Origin: Erythrobacter sp. WG | GTDB taxonomy: Bacteria > Pseudomonadota > Alphaproteobacteria > Sphingomonadales > Sphingomonadaceae | DNA: 64,000 bases | NCBI RefSeq assembly: GCF_026586795.1 | Contig: NZ_JAPFGY010000019.1 | Span: 1 to 64,000, forward strand | Direction of reading: 5' to 3' | Part shown: piece after piece, positions 8,841 through 17,805 of the stretch | How positions within the stretch are numbered: position 1 is the first letter of the stretch | Layout of the letters: every line of letters starts with the position of its first letter | Program-made: the position numbers and the translations under genes | Notes under the pieces: generated by a model | What the model saw: only the letters and a program-made list of their open reading frames with translations | Told to the model about the DNA's origin: nothing | Database searches by the model: none

Positions 8841-9101
8841 ATGCTCAAGAGAATCATCGGCGCCGCCGTCGGCGCGAAGCTTGCCAAGAATTCGCCCGCC
8901 GTGGGCGGCGCGACCGGCGCGGCGCTGGGTGCGGCCGTGCCGTGGGTGATCGGCCGGCTCAGCCTGCCCGGCATGATCGCGCTGGCCGCCGGCGGCTATG
9001 TCGCCAAGCGCTACATGGACAAGCGCGCGGCCGAGCCCGCCCGGCTCCCGGCACCGCAGGCGACGAAGCCCGTGCCGGTCGCCAGCCACGTCGATTACTG
9101 A
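8841..9101 (+). CDS. Small hypothetical membrane-associated protein
   Basis: An 86-aa protein starting MLKRIIGAAVGAKLAKNSP, with a Gly/Ala-rich hydrophobic centre (about residues 22-55, GGATGAALGAAVPWVIG then LPGMIALAAGGYVAKRYM) and a Pro-rich tail ending HVDY. It is preceded by a strong ribosome-binding site (GGAAGGAGAA, 8826-8835), which fixes the start at 8841 although the frame is open further upstream into serS. I do not recognise the family. It is divergent from serS and ends before a good intrinsic terminator. Confidence 0.7.
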   Translation: MLKRIIGAAVGAKLAKNSPAVGGATGAALGAAVPWVIGRLSLPGMIALAAGGYVAKRYMDKRAAEPARLPAPQATKPVPVASHVDY

Positions 9102-9120
9102 CACCCCTGACCGAAAAGCA

Positions 9121-9160
9121 GCGCGCGGCGGCCTCCTTCGAGGTCGCCGCGCGCCTTTTT
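9121..9160 (+). terminator. Rho-independent terminator
   Basis: A 10-bp perfect outer stem (GCGCGCGGCG with CGCCGCGCGC, 9121-9154), with a short CTC/GAG inner pairing, is followed by CTTTTTCC. It ends the small gene at 8841 and lies just past the stop of the convergent TonB receptor gene. Confidence 0.9.
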
Positions 9161-9170
9161 CCTTCCGTCC

Positions 9171-11489
9171 TCAGAAGTTGAAGCCGACCATCACGTTCCA
9201 GGTCTGCGGATCGCCGTAGTAGACGGTCTGGATGTTCCCGACCGAGCTGAACTCCTGCCCGTCGGTCTTGTAGAGCGCGTCGAAGGCGTTGCGCAGGCCC
9301 GCCTGCAGGTACCAGCGGCGGCTCGCATCGTCATAGCGCACGAAGGCGTTGACCAGCCAGTAGCCGTCCTCGACCAGCCCCGGGCGGTTGTCGACGCTGA
9401 GGAAGTGCTTGTCGACGAAGCGCGCGTCGCTGCCCACCGTCAGGCTGCCCGCATCGCCGAGGTCGAAGCGGTAATCGCTGGCGATGTTGAAGCTGATCGG
9501 CGGGGCGAAGGCCGGCTCGCAGGTGATGCGGGTGCCGGTCGGGTTGCAGCTGAAGGCGGGCGCGCGGCGGCCGTCGTTGAACTCGTCGTATTGCGCATCG
9601 AGATAGCCGAGGCTGCTGCGCACGGTCCACGCGGTGGTCGGCTTGACCACCATCTCGACCTCGGCGCCCCAGATCGACATCCTGCCCGCGTTGAGCACCG
9701 GGAAGACGCCCACTGCGCCGCCGCCGACGCGCGCCTGGAAGTTCTTGAAGTCGCTGTAGAAGACGTTGCCCGCCAGATAGACCCGCCCGCCGAGGAAGCT
9801 CGCCTTGGCGCCGGTCTCGTAGGTCCACACCGTCTCGGGCGCGAAGCTCGTCACCAGCTGGTTCTGGCCGTTCACCACCAGGGTGAGATCGGCAAGGCCG
9901 TTGGCGCGCCCGTTGAACCCGCCCGACTTGAACCCGCGCGCGGCCGAGGCGTAGATCTGGGCGTTGGCGCTCGGCTTGTAGGAGAGCGTCAGGCTCGGCG
10001 TCCATGCATCGAAGCTGATGTCGTTGTCGACATTGAGCGGCGCCGGCAGGCTGCCGGGGAAGCGGAAGGTCAGGTTGTTGAGCGTTGCCAGCGTCGATGA
10101 GGTGGTGGTGAAGCGATCGTAGGTGCGATCCTCCTTCGTGTAGCGCAGGCCGGCGGTGATGCTGAAGGCATCGGTGAGGTCATAGGTCGCCTGGCCGAAG
10201 GCAGCGTAGCTCTTGGTGTTCTGCCTGTCGTTGATGGTGCGCAGGAAGGTGAGCGGCAGCGCGCCGAAGGCGAACAGGTCGTTGGCGAAGGCCAGCTGGT
10301 TCGAGGCGATGGTCTCGTTCAGATAGAACAGGCCGAACACGCCGCGGAAGCGCTCGGTATCCCACTTGAGCTGGAGCTCCTGGCTGAACTGGCGCTGGTC
10401 GATGCCGACGAAGACGTCGCCCAGTTCGGCCTGGCTCGCGTCGATGTCGATGAACAGGTCCGGTTCGAGCTTGCGCCAGGCGGTGATGCTGGTCAGCGTG
10501 ATCGCATCGGAGAGCTCGAGATTGGCGGTGAGGCTGGCGCCCCAGTGATTGAGCCTCTGCCCCTCGTTGCCGCGGAAGCTGGTCGAGGCGCGGAAGTCGT
10601 AACGGCCATAGGGCTGGGCGGGCACGAGCTGCTGGGCGCCGGTCGCGAAGTTGGTGCGGAGCAGCGGCGCGGTCGGGTAGCCGAGCGTCAGCGCGTTGCG
10701 CTGGCGGTTGTAATCGCCGCTGGCGATGAGCTCGAGCCGCTCGGTCGGCTGGACGCGCAGGATGCCGCGCAGGGTCAGGCTGTCGCGGTCGTTGTACCTG
10801 CGCCCGGTGCGCGGATCGGTGACGATCCCGTCGCGCTTGTCCCACTGGCCGGCGAGGCTCAGCGCGGCCTTGTCGGTGACGAGCGGCGCGCTGACGTAGC
10901 CGTTGAGCACGATCTGGTCGAAGCGCCCGTAGAGCGCCGAGCCGGCGGCTTTGAGTTCGCCGAGGTCCGGCTTGCGGCTGACGATCGAGATCGCCCCGCC
11001 GGTGGTGTTCTTGCCGTAGAGCGTGCCCTGCGGCCCGCGCAGCACCTCGATCCGCTCGACATCGAACAGGCCGAGCAGCGCGCCCTGGATGCGGCTGAGG
11101 TAGACGCCGTCGACATAGACGCCGACCGCCGGATCGAAGGTCTGGAGCGCGTCGGGCTGGCCGAGGCCGCGGATGAAGATGTTGGCGCTCGCCGCCGAGC
11201 CGCGGCCCTGGACGAGGTTCAAGTTGGGCGCGGCGGCCTGGATGCCCGACAGGTCGATCGCCTGGATGCGCTGGAGATCGGCCTGGTCGAAGGCGGTGAC
11301 CGCGACCGGCACGTCGATCAGGCGCTCCTCGCGGCGGCGGGCGGTGACGACGATCTCGCCACTGCTGTCGGCCTGCGTGGTGGCGGTGTCGACCGTGACG
11401 GCATCCTGCGCGGCGGCGGGCGCGGCGGTGGCGGCGATCCCGGCGCAGCCGGCGAGCAGCGCGGCACGGGTCCAGTTCAGCATGGTCAT
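9171..11489 (-). CDS. TonB-dependent outer-membrane receptor
   Basis: A 772-aa outer-membrane gated transporter. A signal peptide (residues 1-28, ending APAAAQ) is followed by a TonB-box-like EIVVTARRREERLIDVPVAV, a plug domain (IRGLGQPDALQTFDPAVGVY; VLRGPQGTLYGKNTTGGAIS) and a 22-strand barrel ending in the outer-membrane signature aromatic VMVGFNF. I start at the ATG at 11489 (MTMLNWTRAALLAG); the frame runs upstream but has no signal peptide there. It is divergent from a TetR regulator with a palindrome between them. A PKHD-type Fe(II) dioxygenase two genes away suggests, but does not prove, a siderophore or iron-chelate substrate. Confidence 0.93.
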   Translation of the reverse strand: MTMLNWTRAALLAGCAGIAATAAPAAAQDAVTVDTATTQADSSGEIVVTARRREERLIDVPVAVTAFDQADLQRIQAIDLSGIQAAAPNLNLVQGRGSAASANIFIRGLGQPDALQTFDPAVGVYVDGVYLSRIQGALLGLFDVERIEVLRGPQGTLYGKNTTGGAISIVSRKPDLGELKAAGSALYGRFDQIVLNGYVSAPLVTDKAALSLAGQWDKRDGIVTDPRTGRRYNDRDSLTLRGILRVQPTERLELIASGDYNRQRNALTLGYPTAPLLRTNFATGAQQLVPAQPYGRYDFRASTSFRGNEGQRLNHWGASLTANLELSDAITLTSITAWRKLEPDLFIDIDASQAELGDVFVGIDQRQFSQELQLKWDTERFRGVFGLFYLNETIASNQLAFANDLFAFGALPLTFLRTINDRQNTKSYAAFGQATYDLTDAFSITAGLRYTKEDRTYDRFTTTSSTLATLNNLTFRFPGSLPAPLNVDNDISFDAWTPSLTLSYKPSANAQIYASAARGFKSGGFNGRANGLADLTLVVNGQNQLVTSFAPETVWTYETGAKASFLGGRVYLAGNVFYSDFKNFQARVGGGAVGVFPVLNAGRMSIWGAEVEMVVKPTTAWTVRSSLGYLDAQYDEFNDGRRAPAFSCNPTGTRITCEPAFAPPISFNIASDYRFDLGDAGSLTVGSDARFVDKHFLSVDNRPGLVEDGYWLVNAFVRYDDASRRWYLQAGLRNAFDALYKTDGQEFSSVGNIQTVYYGDPQTWNVMVGFNF

Positions 11490-11534
11490 GGCGGGTTTCC
11501 TCTCCTGTCGCCCTTCTTGTGGGGCGCATCCATA

Positions 11535-11557
11535 TTGAAAGGTGAACCAGCTTTCAA
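11535..11557. promoter_or_regulatory. Candidate operator between receptor and TetR genes
   Basis: TTGAAAG (11535-11541) and CTTTCAA (11551-11557) are perfect inverted half-sites with a 9-nt spacer, a size usual for TetR dimers. An outer inverted pair, GGGGCGC (11521-11527) and GCGCCCC (11571-11577), encloses it. It lies 46 nt upstream of the receptor start and 57 nt upstream of the regulator start, so one bound dimer could control both. The role is inferred. Confidence 0.5.
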
Positions 11558-11613
11558 GTTTTGCTTGTGCGCGCCCCTTGCCCCGCTTACCGAAAGCGGG
11601 GAGGGAGGTGCGG

Positions 11614-12261
11614 ATGAGCAACACTCGCAGCAGCGCGAAGCGGATCGCGGCCGCAGCCGAGGCTGACGGCGACCCCAAGGCGCCGCGCACCGAGCGCGGA
11701 CGGCGCACGCTGAGGAAGCTGCTCGATGCGGCGGCGGAGGAGTTCGGCGAGAAGGGCTTCCACGAGGCCTCGGTGAGTTCGATCACGCGGCGCGCGGGCG
11801 TCGCGCTGGGGAGCTTCTACACCTATTTCGACAGCAAGGACGCGCTGTTCCGCGCCCTGGTCGCCGACATGAGCCAGATGGTGCGCACCAGCGCGCGCTC
11901 GGCCTTGCGCGAGGGCATGGGCGCGCTCGAGATCGAGCGCACGGCGCTCGCCGCCTTCCTGCGCTTCGCGGCCGAGCACAAGGAGATCTACCGCATCATC
12001 GACGAGGCCGAATTCGTCGACCCGGCGAGCTACCGCGCGCATTACGAGACGATCGCGGCGCGCTTTGCCGAGCGCTTGCGCGCGGGCACGGCGGCGGGGG
12101 AACTGCGCGAGGGGCTGGGCGAGCTCGAGGCGTGGGCGATGATGGGCATCAACGTCTTCGTCGGCCTGCGGTATGTGGTGTGGGGCGAGGGGCCGGTCGC
12201 CGCCGAGGAACTTGCCGCGGGCGTGAACCGCCTGCTGGCGGAAGGCATCGCGCGGCGCTAG
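11614..12261 (+). CDS. TetR/AcrR-family transcriptional regulator
   Basis: A 215-aa one-component regulator. After a basic N-terminal tail comes the TetR helix-turn-helix: LLDAAAEEFGEKGFHEASVS, then ITRRAGVALGSFYTYFDSKD (about residues 31-75). The C-terminal half is an all-helical ligand-binding region. The ATG at 11614 is preceded by GGGAGGGAGG; the open frame upstream crosses the intergenic region and was rejected. It is divergent from the TonB receptor and 10 nt before the dioxygenase gene, so it probably controls both. The ligand is unknown. Confidence 0.88.
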   Translation: MSNTRSSAKRIAAAAEADGDPKAPRTERGRRTLRKLLDAAAEEFGEKGFHEASVSSITRRAGVALGSFYTYFDSKDALFRALVADMSQMVRTSARSALREGMGALEIERTALAAFLRFAAEHKEIYRIIDEAEFVDPASYRAHYETIAARFAERLRAGTAAGELREGLGELEAWAMMGINVFVGLRYVVWGEGPVAAEELAAGVNRLLAEGIARR

Positions 12262-12271
12262 AACCTCGCCC

Positions 12272-12949
12272 ATGATCCTCGTCATCGACGCCATCACCGA
12301 CCCCGCCGACCTTGCCGCCATCGACGAGCGCATCGCGCTTCTCCACTGGCGCGACGGGCGCGAGACGGCGGGCGCGGTGGCGCGCGAGGTCAAGCGCAAC
12401 GAGCAGGCGGTGATGGACGGCACCCCCGGCCGCGCCTTGCAGGACGAGGTGACCGCCCGCCTCGCCGCCCACCCCGTGATCCGCGCCGCCGCCTGGCCGC
12501 GCCGCTTCTCCCCGCTGCTGATCAGCAAGACCGGCGCCGGCGACCATTACGGCCGCCACGTCGACAACCCGCTGATGGGCCAGGGGCCGGCGCGGGTGCG
12601 CACCGACATCTCCTTCACCCTGTTCCTCACCCCGCCCGGCGACTACGAGGGCGGCGAGCTGGTCATCCACACCGCCGGCCTCACGCAGGAAGTGAAGGGC
12701 GAGGAAGGGCACCTGGTGCTCTACCCCTCGGGCGCGATCCACGAGGTGCGGCCCGTCACCCGCGGCACGCGCATCGTGTGCGTCGGCTGGATCGAGAGCC
12801 TGATCCCCGATCCCGCCCGGCGCGAGACCCTGTTCGATCTGGAAAACCTGCGGGCGAGCCTGCGCCAGCAATATGCCAGCCAGTCGGCCGAGATGCTGAC
12901 GCTCGACAAGACCATCGGCAACCTATTGCGGATGTGGGCGCGTCCCTGA
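12272..12949 (+). CDS. PKHD-type Fe(II)/2-oxoglutarate dioxygenase (PiuC/YbiX-like)
   Basis: A 225-aa dioxygenase of the double-stranded beta-helix fold. The iron triad is H96 and D98 in GRHVDNP and H157 in GAIHEVRPV; downstream basic residues near 164-167 fit 2-oxoglutarate binding. PiuC/YbiX homologues are usually found next to TonB-dependent siderophore receptors, as here, and are thought to process the chelate or stay active under iron limitation; the exact reaction is unknown. It starts 10 nt after the TetR gene. Its last 27 nt overlap the 3' end of the convergent gene at 12923. Confidence 0.88.
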   Translation: MILVIDAITDPADLAAIDERIALLHWRDGRETAGAVAREVKRNEQAVMDGTPGRALQDEVTARLAAHPVIRAAAWPRRFSPLLISKTGAGDHYGRHVDNPLMGQGPARVRTDISFTLFLTPPGDYEGGELVIHTAGLTQEVKGEEGHLVLYPSGAIHEVRPVTRGTRIVCVGWIESLIPDPARRETLFDLENLRASLRQQYASQSAEMLTLDKTIGNLLRMWARP

Positions 12950-13672
12950 TGCCGCGCGCGGGGCGGCGGGCTTCTTGCCCTTGACCGTGAAGTAGAGGAT
13001 CAGGCCCACCCCGATCACGCTCGGCCCCGCCCAGATCGCCGGGTTGAAGACGTGTTCGGGCACCATCCGGATGAGGCCCACCGAAAGAAACGCCGTGTAG
13101 GCCGAGATTCCCATCCCGATCAGCGCACGGAAATGCTCGCCGATATGCGTGCCGCGCGGAAAGTCCGCCGCGCGCCAGATGTAGCGCTGCTGGATCAGCA
13201 TCGCGGCGATGCCGATGACAGCCACCAGCATCATCAGCGGGTGCCCGACCCGCCAGCCATAGATGCCGCACCACGCGCCCGACACGATCACCGCCGCGAT
13301 CACCCCCTGATAGCGCAGCGCCCGCAAGGCGCGGCGGTCGCGGCTGTGCCGCACCACCGCGAGCCCATAATCGACGAAGCCGAGCGTCAAGGTGCCGAGA
13401 TAGAGCATCATCCACCCGAACAATCCGTCGAACAGCGCCCGGTCGGTGATCTCGGGATGGCGCGCCTCGGGCCCGTAAAGCGACAGCAGCGCCATGGCGA
13501 TGGCAAGGCTCCCCGCCCCGATGAAGCCATAACACGCGGCGCGGCCCCACTTGCGGTGCCGTGCCGCGCCCTTCTTCGTCGCGATCGGCCCCCAGAACGC
13601 CGTCAGCCCCACCGCGCCGGTGACGACATGGGCAATGACAAGGGCCTCGAACAGCGCCATGCCCGGCAGCAT
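12923..13672 (-). CDS. Hypothetical polytopic membrane protein
   Basis: A 249-aa protein with about seven hydrophobic segments. It opens MLPGMALFEALVIAHVVTGA and has TATKKG-like basic loops (GPIATKKGAARHRKWGRAAC), which resemble small DUF2306-type membrane proteins of unknown function. The second ATG (13660) is an equally possible start. A Lys/Pro-rich tail (VKGKKPAAPRAA) is probably cytoplasmic. The 3' end overlaps the dioxygenase gene on the other strand by 27 nt. No catalytic motif is obvious. Confidence 0.7.
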   Translation of the reverse strand: MLPGMALFEALVIAHVVTGAVGLTAFWGPIATKKGAARHRKWGRAACYGFIGAGSLAIAMALLSLYGPEARHPEITDRALFDGLFGWMMLYLGTLTLGFVDYGLAVVRHSRDRRALRALRYQGVIAAVIVSGAWCGIYGWRVGHPLMMLVAVIGIAAMLIQQRYIWRAADFPRGTHIGEHFRALIGMGISAYTAFLSVGLIRMVPEHVFNPAIWAGPSVIGVGLILYFTVKGKKPAAPRAASGTRPHPQ

Positions 13673-13719
13673 GGCACATCAATTGAGCTTATCCTAGATC
13701 AGTCTCGAGAAGCGCGTGT

Positions 13720-16347
13720 TCATCGCACCCGCGACGGGGCAATCAGCACCGCGTTGGCGATCGCGAGGTCAAGCCCCTCGAGATAGCCGCGGGTCGCCGG
13801 ATCGTGCGCGAAGCCGATCACCAGCCCCCGCCCCTGTCGCTGCGCCATCAGATAGGGCTTATAGGCGAGCTGCCGCTTGTTCTCGCCCCACACATAGCCA
13901 CTGGCGACGAGGCCCGCGGGCGCGGCGAAGCGCAGCACGTTCACGCCCTCGTCGCGGCCCAGCGGGGTCCAGATTTGCGCCCCCGTCGCCAGCACCACCG
14001 CGCCGTCGTCATAGCCGGCGGACAGGAAGTGGTCGGGCTCGCCCACCACGTTGAGCAGCGCGCCGGGCAGGGTATCGGGCAACGCCGCCTTGTCCTTGAT
14101 CGCCTCGCGATAGTCGGCATCGCCGGTGATCTCGACCGCCTCGGCGAGACTGCCCTTGTCGTCCTTGGCATCGGGTTCGCGGCCGAGCGCTGCCTCGCGC
14201 TTCACGGCGAGCAGCGGGTTGTCGCCGGCGGTGAAGGCCTCGAGGCTCTCGCCCATCACCGCGAGCACCCCGCCGCGCTGGACGAAGGCGCGGATCGCGC
14301 GCTGTCCGCCATCGCCGAGCACCCGGCCCGGGTCGCCCTCGGGCACCAGCACCACGTCATATTTCGACAGGTCGGCGCGGGCGAGGCGACTGGTGCGGAT
14401 CGGCGTCACCGGCAGGCCGATGCGCTGTTCGAGCACATAGCGCAGCGCGCCTGCCGAAAGCTGGTCCACGCCGTCGTCCCACGCCACCGCGACGCGCGGC
14501 AGGCTGAGGCGCACGAAATGCGCGCTGCCGAGGTTGGGGCCGCTGTCGGTCCAGCCGTTTGCGAGCCCCACGGTCTCGGCGCCCACCTCGCCCGCGAGCG
14601 CGGCAAGGCGGGCCATCTTCTCGGGGGTGTTGCTGCCGGCGGGGAAGACCACCGTGCCGCGTGGGAAGCTGCGCCCGCCGGCGGTGAAGGCGCGGTCGGT
14701 GACGCGCCCCTCGATCCCCTCGCGCAGCGCAAGGGTGACAAGCCGCGCCTGCCCGCTGTCGCTCCACGGCACGGCGATGCCGAAGCTGCCCGACCCCGAG
14801 GTCCGGGCGGCGATCGGCGCATCGGCGCGCAGCGGCTCGCCGGGCGCGGCGGCGTTGCACAGGCTGACATCGACGCCCGCCATCGGCCCCACCGACCAGG
14901 CGGTGACGTCATAGAGCTCGTGCGGGAGGTCGACCGCGCGGCGGCGCTCCTGCTCGGCGAGGAAATCGGGCGGCAGCGGCGTGTCCTTGTCGAGGAGGCT
15001 GCGCACCAGCCGCGCGGCGGGCTGGGCCTGCGGCACGGCAAGGTAGCCGGCCGGATAGGTCTTGCCGCACAGGCTCGCGCTGCCATCGCGGCGCAGCACG
15101 GTGATGCCCTGCGCGGCAAGGCGCCGGCCGAGCCTCTCGGCATTCCAGCGCCGCTTGGCGAGGTCGATCACATAGGCTCCCCGGCCGGCCGCGCCGCCTG
15201 CATTGGCAGCGCGGTAGGCGGCGAAATCGGCGAGGAACTTGGCCGGATTGTCGGCGACCGCGCTGGCGGTGGCGAGGCTGGTGGTGAAGTGGTTCCTCAC
15301 CCCGTCGGCATAGGTGAGGTCGGTCCCGTCGCGCCGGCGGAACACGAGGCCCCGCGCCGATCCCTGTTCGTAGGTCGATCCGATCGCGCCGTGATGCGCG
15401 TTCCAGGTGTCGCCGTAGCCGGGGTAAAAGAGGTCATAGACCTCGCGGGTGAAATAGGGCTCCCCGCGCGCGTCGAAGGCGGCGGCGTTGTAGCGGCCGA
15501 TCAGCTCGTAGGCGCGGATCTGCGCCGGGGTGAGGTTGGGGCTGAACGGCTGGGCCGCGGGCGAGAAGAAATAGGACTGGTCGCCGCCCATCTCGTGCAG
15601 GTCGACGACGACGACCGGGTTCCACTGGCGGATCGCGGCGATCTTGCCGCGCGTTTCTGGCTGCGAGAGGGTGAACCAGTCGCGGTTGAGGTCGAACATA
15701 TAGTGGTTGACCCGGCCCGAGGGCCAGGGCTCGTCGTGCTCGGCCGCCTGCCGGTCGGGATCGGGGACGATGCCGGTGGCGGCGAGGAAGTTGCCCAGAA
15801 AACGCGCCCGCCCGTCGGGGTTCTGCATCGGGTCGATGACGATGATGGTGTTGGCGAGGATCTTGGCGGCCTCTTCATCGTCCCGGGCGGCGAGCAGGTG
15901 GTAGGCGGTCATCAGCGCGGCGTCGGTCGAGGAGATCTCGTTGCCGTGGACCCCGTAGGCGAGCCAGGTGACCGGCACCGCCGCGCCATTGCCCGGGCGC
16001 CCGGCGGCGATGGTGGCGAGATCGGCCTGGATCGCGTCGAGCCGGGCGATGTTCTGCGGGGCGGAGATCACCAGATAGACGAGCGGGCGGCCCTCCCAGC
16101 TCGTCGCATATTGCACCAGCCGGGTACGATCGGGCGCGGCGGCGGCGAGCGCGCGGATATAGGCGATCGCCTGGTCGGGGGAAGTGATGCGGGTGCCCGG
16201 TGCATGGCCGGCGCTTTGGGTGAGGGTCGGGACCGCCGGGTCGAAAGTCCCTTCGGCGAAGGACTGCGCGGCGGCCGGGGAGGTCGTCGCCGCGCCCAGC
16301 AACGCCGCAGCCATGAGGAGGCAGCCGCCCCGGAAACCGTATCGCAT
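13720..16347 (-). CDS. M14-family zinc carboxypeptidase, secreted
   Basis: An 875-aa exported metallopeptidase. The signal peptide covers residues 1-28 (ending SPAAAQ). The catalytic domain has the zinc motif HGNE (H134, E137), DLNRDWFTLSQPE supplying the substrate-binding Asn-Arg, and the third zinc-site histidine in VVVDLHEMGGDQ. A C-terminal region of ~450 residues looks like a DUF4350/GATase-like non-catalytic domain (LSKYDVVLVPEGDPGRVL). Large periplasmic M14 proteins of this shape are common in sphingomonads and presumably trim peptides. It has its own promoter region, shared with a parS site and tandem repeats. Confidence 0.88.
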   Translation of the reverse strand: MRYGFRGGCLLMAAALLGAATTSPAAAQSFAEGTFDPAVPTLTQSAGHAPGTRITSPDQAIAYIRALAAAAPDRTRLVQYATSWEGRPLVYLVISAPQNIARLDAIQADLATIAAGRPGNGAAVPVTWLAYGVHGNEISSTDAALMTAYHLLAARDDEEAAKILANTIIVIDPMQNPDGRARFLGNFLAATGIVPDPDRQAAEHDEPWPSGRVNHYMFDLNRDWFTLSQPETRGKIAAIRQWNPVVVVDLHEMGGDQSYFFSPAAQPFSPNLTPAQIRAYELIGRYNAAAFDARGEPYFTREVYDLFYPGYGDTWNAHHGAIGSTYEQGSARGLVFRRRDGTDLTYADGVRNHFTTSLATASAVADNPAKFLADFAAYRAANAGGAAGRGAYVIDLAKRRWNAERLGRRLAAQGITVLRRDGSASLCGKTYPAGYLAVPQAQPAARLVRSLLDKDTPLPPDFLAEQERRRAVDLPHELYDVTAWSVGPMAGVDVSLCNAAAPGEPLRADAPIAARTSGSGSFGIAVPWSDSGQARLVTLALREGIEGRVTDRAFTAGGRSFPRGTVVFPAGSNTPEKMARLAALAGEVGAETVGLANGWTDSGPNLGSAHFVRLSLPRVAVAWDDGVDQLSAGALRYVLEQRIGLPVTPIRTSRLARADLSKYDVVLVPEGDPGRVLGDGGQRAIRAFVQRGGVLAVMGESLEAFTAGDNPLLAVKREAALGREPDAKDDKGSLAEAVEITGDADYREAIKDKAALPDTLPGALLNVVGEPDHFLSAGYDDGAVVLATGAQIWTPLGRDEGVNVLRFAAPAGLVASGYVWGENKRQLAYKPYLMAQRQGRGLVIGFAHDPATRGYLEGLDLAIANAVLIAPSRVR

Positions 16348-16478
16348 CGAAAACCCCTGATGATCGCGCCGGACGGCGCACGCGCCGAGTGTTGCCGCGA
16401 CAGGGTGGGGGTGGTCAAGCGCGCAAGCGGTGGGGGGCGAAAGGGCAGGGGCGCATTGCGAGCCGCTTGGTGCCGCCT

Positions 16479-16522
16479 AGACCCCTGCCAGACCCCCGTC
16501 AGACCCCTTCCAGACCCCCGCC
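16479..16522. repeat. Four 11-bp tandem repeats (AGACCCC-type) beside parS
   Basis: Four direct units: AGACCCCTGCC, AGACCCCCGTC, AGACCCCTTCC and AGACCCCCGCC. Each keeps AGACCCC and varies in the last four bases; a degenerate fifth follows. The 11-bp period is about one helical turn. The array ends 30 bp before the parS at 16552, and a related array lies near the other parS. Confidence 0.8.
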
Positions 16523-16551
16523 AGCCCGCCGTCGGCAGGCCTCTGGGGCGA

Positions 16552-16567
16552 TGTTTCACGTGAAACA
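16552..16567. promoter_or_regulatory. parS site (ParB-binding)
   Basis: TGTTTCACGTGAAACA is the perfect 16-bp parS consensus of bacterial chromosomes. The palindrome continues three more bases on each side (CGA...TCG). It lies between the M14 peptidase and MFS genes. Confidence 0.95.
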
Positions 16568-16575
16568 TCGAGCGG

Positions 16576-17805
16576 TCAGGCTCTCCTGCGTCCCGCGGTC
16601 TCGGGAAGCGCGAACCAGATCCCGGCCGCCATGAGAAAGCTGACCGAAGCAAGCGACATCACCGGGCCCAGCCCCACCGCCTCGGCAAGCGGGGCGGTGA
16701 TCAGCGGCGCGGTCATGCTGATGACCCTGCCCCAGTTGTAGATCGAGGCCGCGGTCGACCTGAGGTGCGGCGGGTAGAGTTCCGACAGCCACGGACCCCA
16801 GATCGCCGAGGCGCTGAGCATCACGCCGTAGAGGAAGCCCAATGCCTCCAGCAGCGTCAGCGGCAGGGGGACGAAGAGGTAGACCGGGATGATCGCCGCC
16901 GCCATGGCAAAGCCCGCCGCGCCGCTCCTTCGCCCCAGCCGGTCGCTGATCCAGCCCCACACGAGGCCCCCCAGCGCCGCACCGACGAATTGCCAGCCCA
17001 GCACATCGCCCACGATGGTGTCGGGGATACCGCGTTCGGTCTTGAGATAGGTGCTCGCCCAGCCCGTAAAGGCTTGATATGCGAAGAAATTGAGTCCCGA
17101 CATGGTTGCCAGCAGCAGCGTCTGCCGGGCGACGCCGGGCCTGAACAGTTCGGCAATGGGCAGCTTGGAAGCGGCGGTCGTGCTCCCGCCCACGGCCCCG
17201 CCGAAGGGGATGATCCGCCGGTCGTCGGGCACCACGAGGAAGGCGAACAGCGCCAGCACCACCGGCACAGCGCCGGCATAGAGCAGCACCTTCCAGTCGG
17301 CCCCGGCACGGAATGCTGCTGCCGACAGGAACCCCAGGGCCGAGACCGCGACATTGTAGGTCCCGAGCACGAAGCCCGCGATCAGCCCGCGCACCCCGGC
17401 CGGAAACAGGCCCGAATAGATGCCGACCGCAATCGGATACATTGCCCCCATGAAGAAGCCCATCAGCACCCGCTGGCCGACGAGTGCGCCATAATCGGCC
17501 ACCACCAGCCCGGAGAGCAGCATCGCGCCATAGCCGATCATCGCGATCACCAGCGCATTGCGCCGCCCGATGGTGTCGGCGACCTGCCCCATCACCACCG
17601 CGCCAAGGATCGCGCCCACCGCCTGCACGGTGTAGAGCGAGCCCGACTGGGTAAGCGTCAGGCCGAGATCGTCCTTGATATAGGGCCGCAGGATATCGAC
17701 CGTGTTCCACGACCAGGCGTAGAAGAAATAGCCGACCAGCAGGAACACGAGCGCGGCGATGCGGCGGGCCGCGCTGATATCCTCGGCGCGGGTGAGCGCG
17801 CTCAC
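16576..17805 (-). CDS. MFS transporter
   Basis: A 409-aa twelve-helix inner-membrane permease of the major facilitator superfamily. The A-motif region between TM2 and TM3 reads GQVADTIGRRNALV, and the sugar/aromatic-acid-type TM6-7 loop is present. It resembles sialate and aromatic-acid:H+ symporters (SHS/AAHS), but the substrate cannot be read. The GTG start at 17805 overlaps the stop of the aldolase gene by 4 nt (GTGA). It is the last gene of the six-gene operon beginning at 22769 and is presumably the inner-membrane uptake step after the TonB receptor at 23001. Confidence 0.88.
   Translation of the reverse strand: MSALTRAEDISAARRIAALVFLLVGYFFYAWSWNTVDILRPYIKDDLGLTLTQSGSLYTVQAVGAILGAVVMGQVADTIGRRNALVIAMIGYGAMLLSGLVVADYGALVGQRVLMGFFMGAMYPIAVGIYSGLFPAGVRGLIAGFVLGTYNVAVSALGFLSAAAFRAGADWKVLLYAGAVPVVLALFAFLVVPDDRRIIPFGGAVGGSTTAASKLPIAELFRPGVARQTLLLATMSGLNFFAYQAFTGWASTYLKTERGIPDTIVGDVLGWQFVGAALGGLVWGWISDRLGRRSGAAGFAMAAAIIPVYLFVPLPLTLLEALGFLYGVMLSASAIWGPWLSELYPPHLRSTAASIYNWGRVISMTAPLITAPLAEAVGLGPVMSLASVSFLMAAGIWFALPETAGRRRA

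Noticed and set aside
16479-16522. Possible CRISPR array
   Set aside because: Units are 11 bp in direct contact with no spacers and no cas genes nearby.
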